Of a stretch of 8,694 bases of DNA, positions 6,002 through 8,694 are shown piece after piece. The translations under genes and the position numbers were made by a program. Position 1 is the stretch's first letter, and the number at the start of each line of letters is the position of its first letter. The notes below the pieces were generated by a model that had not been told where the DNA came from, made no database searches, and saw only the letters and a list, made by a program, of their open reading frames with translations. This stretch comes from an uncultured Paracoccaceae bacterium (GTDB taxonomy: Bacteria > Pseudomonadota > Alphaproteobacteria > Rhodobacterales > Rhodobacteraceae): positions 1-8,694 of the forward strand of contig CAJXHQ010000096.1 of assembly GCA_913054485.1 (NCBI GenBank). The letters run 5' to 3'.

Positions 6002-6454
6002 ATGGTGATCCGCCAGAAATCGGTCGTGAAGATCCGGATGTCGGCGTCGGCCAGCAGCCACAGCCGCTGTGATGTGACAACCCGCGATGTGTCACTGACC
6101 ATTGACGAGCCGGAGGAGCGTGGCGGCACCAATCTGGGGTTTTCCCCGACCGAGACCGCCTTTGCCGCGCTCTGCGGCTGCACCAACACCATCGGCCACA
6201 AATGCGCTGCCAAACTGGGCATCGACATCGGCAACCTGGACTTCGAAATGGAGGTCGACTTCGACCGCCGCGGTGTTTTGCTGATGGAGGAGGTCGAGGT
6301 CCCGTTCAAGGCAATCCGTCTGGAGGTCACCGCCTCCGGCCCGGCAACAGAAGAAGAGCTGCGCCAAGTGGCCAAAGAGACCGAAAAATACTGCGCTGTG
6401 TCCAAACTCTACCGGAACGCAGGCACCAGCGTGGAGATCCGCTGGACGAAATAG
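6002..6454 (+). CDS. OsmC family protein (peroxiredoxin-like)
   Basis: This is a 150-residue cytoplasmic protein of the OsmC/Ohr superfamily. These proteins form tight dimers and reduce organic hydroperoxides with paired cysteines. The signature features are 'GFSPTETAFAALCGCTNTI' at 46-64, with Cys58 and Cys60 on the central helix, and 'EKYCAVSKLYRNAGTSVEI' at 128-146, with Cys131 in the second conserved position. Both cysteine sites are kept, so redox activity is plausible, but OsmC-like proteins in catabolic operons can have other thiol-linked roles. AGGAG at 5990-5994 is seven bases before the ATG, and the gap from the RutE-like stop is 11 bases. The next gene follows after 34 bases, so it belongs to the same transcript. 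A role in protecting against toxic intermediates is inferred from context. Confidence 0.88.
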   Translation: MVIRQKSVVKIRMSASASSHSRCDVTTRDVSLTIDEPEERGGTNLGFSPTETAFAALCGCTNTIGHKCAAKLGIDIGNLDFEMEVDFDRRGVLLMEEVEVPFKAIRLEVTASGPATEEELRQVAKETEKYCAVSKLYRNAGTSVEIRWTK

Positions 6455-6488
6455 TCTCCGCTGTAACAATCATCTAAGGGAGGATAAG

Positions 6489-7562
6489 ATGACTGTATTT
6501 TCAAAAGGACTGGCGCTCGGCGCCCTGATGGCCGGGCTGACAGCCGTACCGGCCTATGCAACTGAAACCATCAAGGCGGTTGTGATCGATGGCTACCCGG
6601 CGCGCGCGCTGTGGGTGAAAGAGTTCACCAACTTCTTCATTCCCGAGGTCGACAAGAAGCTGGCAGAGACCGGCAACTACCAGATGGACTGGCAGGAAAG
6701 CTATGGTGGCTCCATCGTCAAACCCAAGGGCGTTCTGGAAGGCGTCAAACTGGGGCTGGGCGACATCGGCATCGTGACCACGATCTTCCATTCCTCGAAA
6801 CTGCCCAGCCAGGCGATTTCAGCAGTGACACCTTTCGTGTCGGCCGATGCCCGCGCTGTGGCCCGGGCGGTGGATGAGATCGCCAAGGAATTCCCTGCCA
6901 TGCAGGAGGAATTCGCCAAGCAGAACCAGGTCTACCTGGCAACGGGCGTGGTGCTGGACACTTATCAGGTGTTCTCCACTGCGCCGATCACCTCGCCTTC
7001 GGACATGGAAGGGGCCAAGGTGGCCGGTGCCGGTATGAACCTGCGCTATCTTGAAGGCATCAATGGCGCGGCCGGGGTGCGCGGCGGGCTGACCGACTTC
7101 TACAACATGCTGCAAACCGGTCTGGTGGACAAAGCCATGCTCTGGCCCGAAGCTGCCAAGACCTTCAAGATCGCCGAAGTCGCACCGCATATGCTGAGCG
7201 CCAACCTGGGCGCGGTCAACACCAAGACGGTGACCGTCAATGCGGATTACTGGAACAGCCTGCCGGACGAGGTGAAAACCGCCCTTCAGGAAGTTGCAGT
7301 GATGTACCGCGATCATGTGGCCAGCATGGCCATGGACCGGGCGACCGAAAGCCGTGACGCCTATGTGGCGGCAGGCGGCACCATCACCGAAGCCAGCGAC
7401 GCCGACCGCAAGGCCTGGGCAGAAGCGATGCCGAATATCGCTGCTGAATGGGCCGCGACGCTGGAAGGCAAGGGTCAGCCCGGCAACGAGATGCTGAAGG
7501 CTTACTTGGGCAAACTGGAAGCGGCCGGATACACCGGTGTGCGCGACTGGACCATCAACTGA
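6489..7562 (+). CDS. TRAP transporter substrate-binding protein (DctP family)
   Basis: This 357-residue periplasmic receptor delivers its ligand to the DctQ-DctM permease encoded next. The start has a strong GGGAGG at 6478-6483. Residues 1-24 are a Sec signal peptide with cleavage predicted after AYA24. The mature protein shows the two-lobe DctP layout, with 'YGGSIVKPKGVLEGVKLGLG' at 72-91, 'GDIGIV' at 91-96 and 'FYNMLQTGLVDKAM' at 204-217. Most DctP proteins carry a conserved Arg in a 'GLK(I/F)R' strand that binds the ligand carboxylate. Here the equivalent stretch is 'MEGAKVAGAGMNLRYLEG' at 173-190, so that Arg is absent and the nearest one is Arg186. This is known in a divergent subfamily and suggests a different ligand or binding mode. 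The substrate is unknown, and a malonate-like or ring-derived acid is only a contextual guess. Confidence 0.9.
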   Translation: MTVFSKGLALGALMAGLTAVPAYATETIKAVVIDGYPARALWVKEFTNFFIPEVDKKLAETGNYQMDWQESYGGSIVKPKGVLEGVKLGLGDIGIVTTIFHSSKLPSQAISAVTPFVSADARAVARAVDEIAKEFPAMQEEFAKQNQVYLATGVVLDTYQVFSTAPITSPSDMEGAKVAGAGMNLRYLEGINGAAGVRGGLTDFYNMLQTGLVDKAMLWPEAAKTFKIAEVAPHMLSANLGAVNTKTVTVNADYWNSLPDEVKTALQEVAVMYRDHVASMAMDRATESRDAYVAAGGTITEASDADRKAWAEAMPNIAAEWAATLEGKGQPGNEMLKAYLGKLEAAGYTGVRDWTIN

Positions 7563-7596
7563 ACCCGCCACTCACGGGCAAGGAAAGGGCCGGGAC

Positions 7597-8157
7597 ATGA
7601 TAATGTCTGCAATTCACAAGACAGTTCTGGCCCTTTCCTCTTTTGGAAACGGCCTCGCGATCGGAGCCAATGCCATCGGCACGCTGGTGGTTCTGGGGCT
7701 GGTGGCCATCGTGAACTACGACGTGGTGGCGCGCGGCGTGTTCAACGCACCCTTCCTCGGCGCGGTCGAGGTGGTGCAATTCTCGATGGTGCTGATCGTC
7801 TTCCTGCAGCTGCCGGACGTGGTGCGGGTGAACCGCCTGACGCGCTCGGACGGTTTTCTGGTGGTGATCGGCACCAAATACCCCCGCGTTGCCGCTGGCC
7901 TGCGCCATATGGTCGACGGGATCTCGGGCGCGCTGATGGCGCTGATCGCTGTGGCGATCTGGCCTGAATTCACCGACATGTGGGAGACCCAGGACTACTT
8001 CGGCGTGCCCGGCGTGTTCACCGCGCCCTGGTGGCCGGTGAAACTGGTGATCTGCCACTCTGCCGCGCTCCGCACGCTGATATTCGCCTGCAAGGTGCTG
8101 CTGCCTGCCGTCAAACCTGCGCTGGTGCGGGTTCCCGAACATGAGGATGAAGAATGA
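7597..8157 (+). CDS. TRAP transporter small permease subunit (DctQ family)
   Basis: This 186-residue inner-membrane protein has four predicted membrane segments, at about residues 24-44, 58-76, 106-124 and 146-168. The typical DctQ feature 'NYDVVARGVFNAPFLGAVEV' is at 40-59, after the first helix. It stabilises the large permease and contacts the substrate-binding protein. The start is ATG 7597, with AAAGGG at 7584-7589 seven bases upstream. An upstream in-frame ATG at 7537 lies inside the binding-protein gene and lacks a ribosome site, and ATG 7603 is a less likely alternative. A weak CCCG/CGGG stem (7564-7578) sits in the 34-base gap after the binding-protein gene and could help set the usual excess of receptor over permease. 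The C-terminal tail is acidic (EHEDEE). The stop overlaps the DctM start as ATGA. Confidence 0.9.
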   Translation: MIMSAIHKTVLALSSFGNGLAIGANAIGTLVVLGLVAIVNYDVVARGVFNAPFLGAVEVVQFSMVLIVFLQLPDVVRVNRLTRSDGFLVVIGTKYPRVAAGLRHMVDGISGALMALIAVAIWPEFTDMWETQDYFGVPGVFTAPWWPVKLVICHSAALRTLIFACKVLLPAVKPALVRVPEHEDEE

Positions 8158-8694
8158 GCCCCGTTGAACTCGGCACCTGGTCGGTCGTTGCCATCGTGCT
8201 GCTGATCTACATGGGGGTCTATATCCCCGTTGCGCTTGGCGTTGTGTCCTTCGTGACCATCTGGCTGATGCGCGACAATTTCGACCTTGCGATGAACCTG
8301 CTGAAAATCGCCGTCGGCGACAGTGTCATGGAATACACCTTTGCCACCGTGCCGCTGTTCACCTTCATGGGGCTGATCGTCTCCAAGGCCGGGCTGGGCA
8401 GTGACGTCTACGAGGTGATGAGCACCGGGTTCCGCCGTGTCAAAGGCGGCATCGGCATGGCCACGGTGGGCGCCAATGCGGTTTTTGCCGCGGTGACCGG
8501 CTCCTCCATCGCCTCGGCTTCTGTCTTCTCCAAAGTCTCGGTTCCGCAGATGCTGAGCTACGATTACAATCCCCGGTTTGCGGTGGGTGTGGTGGCCGGA
8601 TCTTCGGTTCTGGGCATGATCATTCCGCCCTCGGCGATGCTGATCATCTACAGTTTTGTGGCCGAGCTATCGGTGGGCGAGATGTTTCTGGCGG
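8154..8694 (+). CDS. TRAP transporter large permease subunit (DctM family), cut by window end
   Basis: The first 180 residues of a DctM-type permease, normally about 430 residues, are present. The frame stays open to the window edge. ATG at 8154 overlaps the DctQ stop (ATGA) and has GAGGA at 8143-8147 six bases upstream. Hydrophobic helices cover about residues 8-38, 62-80, 102-118 and 144-168. Family motifs include 'VPLFTFMGLIVSKAGLG' at 66-82, 'VFAAVTGSSIASASVFSK' at 110-127 and the helical-hairpin-like 'GSSVLGMIIPPSAMLIIY' at 149-166. The last of these is part of the sodium and ligand site of the elevator-type transport domain. It works with the DctQ subunit and the binding protein to drive sodium-coupled uptake. 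No defect is visible in the part present. Confidence 0.9.
   Translation, partial: MSPVELGTWSVVAIVLLIYMGVYIPVALGVVSFVTIWLMRDNFDLAMNLLKIAVGDSVMEYTFATVPLFTFMGLIVSKAGLGSDVYEVMSTGFRRVKGGIGMATVGANAVFAAVTGSSIASASVFSKVSVPQMLSYDYNPRFAVGVVAGSSVLGMIIPPSAMLIIYSFVAELSVGEMFLA

Noticed and set aside
7537..7596. Earlier start for the DctQ gene at 7537
   Set aside because: It would overlap the binding-protein C-terminus, lacks a ribosome site and adds residues not typical of DctQ. ATG 7597 has AAAGGG at good spacing.
1..8694. tRNA, rRNA, CRISPR arrays, riboswitches, attachment sites
   Set aside because: No cloverleaf, regular direct-repeat array or recognisable riboswitch core was seen by eye on either strand.

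Overview
The window looks like chromosomal DNA of a Rhodobacterales (Roseobacter-group) alphaproteobacterium. It is GC-rich with strong GGAG-type ribosome binding sites, tightly packed operons with ATGA stop/start overlaps, and a TRAP transporter, which is typical of that group. This placement is inference from style and gene content, not from a marker gene.

Layout. (1) Positions 2-235 (+) are the 3' end of a polysaccharide deacetylase gene. (2) Positions 236-1179 hold no intact gene. They are a graveyard of IS3-family insertion-sequence pieces: an OrfB fragment on the + strand (277-425), and on the - strand the end of one OrfB (588-701), the end of a second IS with its terminal sequence (702-811), and the start of an OrfA (935-1060). 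(3) Positions 1180-4380 (-) are an operon transcribed leftward: YciI-like protein, then malonyl-CoA decarboxylase, then malonyl-CoA synthetase (MatB). The two enzyme genes each read through as full-length, correctly framed homologues except for one in-frame stop codon: TAG at 3441-3443 in the decarboxylase and TAA at 1873-1875 in matB. (4) Positions 4381-4467 are a divergent control region with a perfect 14-bp palindrome next to a consensus TTGACA box. (5) Positions 4468-8694 (+) are an operon: a fumarylacetoacetate-hydrolase (FAH) family enzyme, a RutE-like nitroreductase, an OsmC-family protein, then a TRAP transporter (periplasmic binding protein, small DctQ permease, large DctM permease cut by the window end).

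How the genes may work together. The layout suggests a small catabolic island. A TRAP system takes up an unknown compound, the FAH-family enzyme cleaves or isomerises it, the RutE-like enzyme reduces an aldehyde or enone such as malonic semialdehyde, and OsmC handles peroxides. The divergent arm would activate malonate to malonyl-CoA (MatB) and decarboxylate it to acetyl-CoA (MCD). Both arms point to C3 malonyl-type chemistry, but the substrate is not known. The two nonsense codons suggest that the malonate arm has recently been lost in this strain, or that the assembly carries errors, while the uptake/hydrolase arm remains intact.
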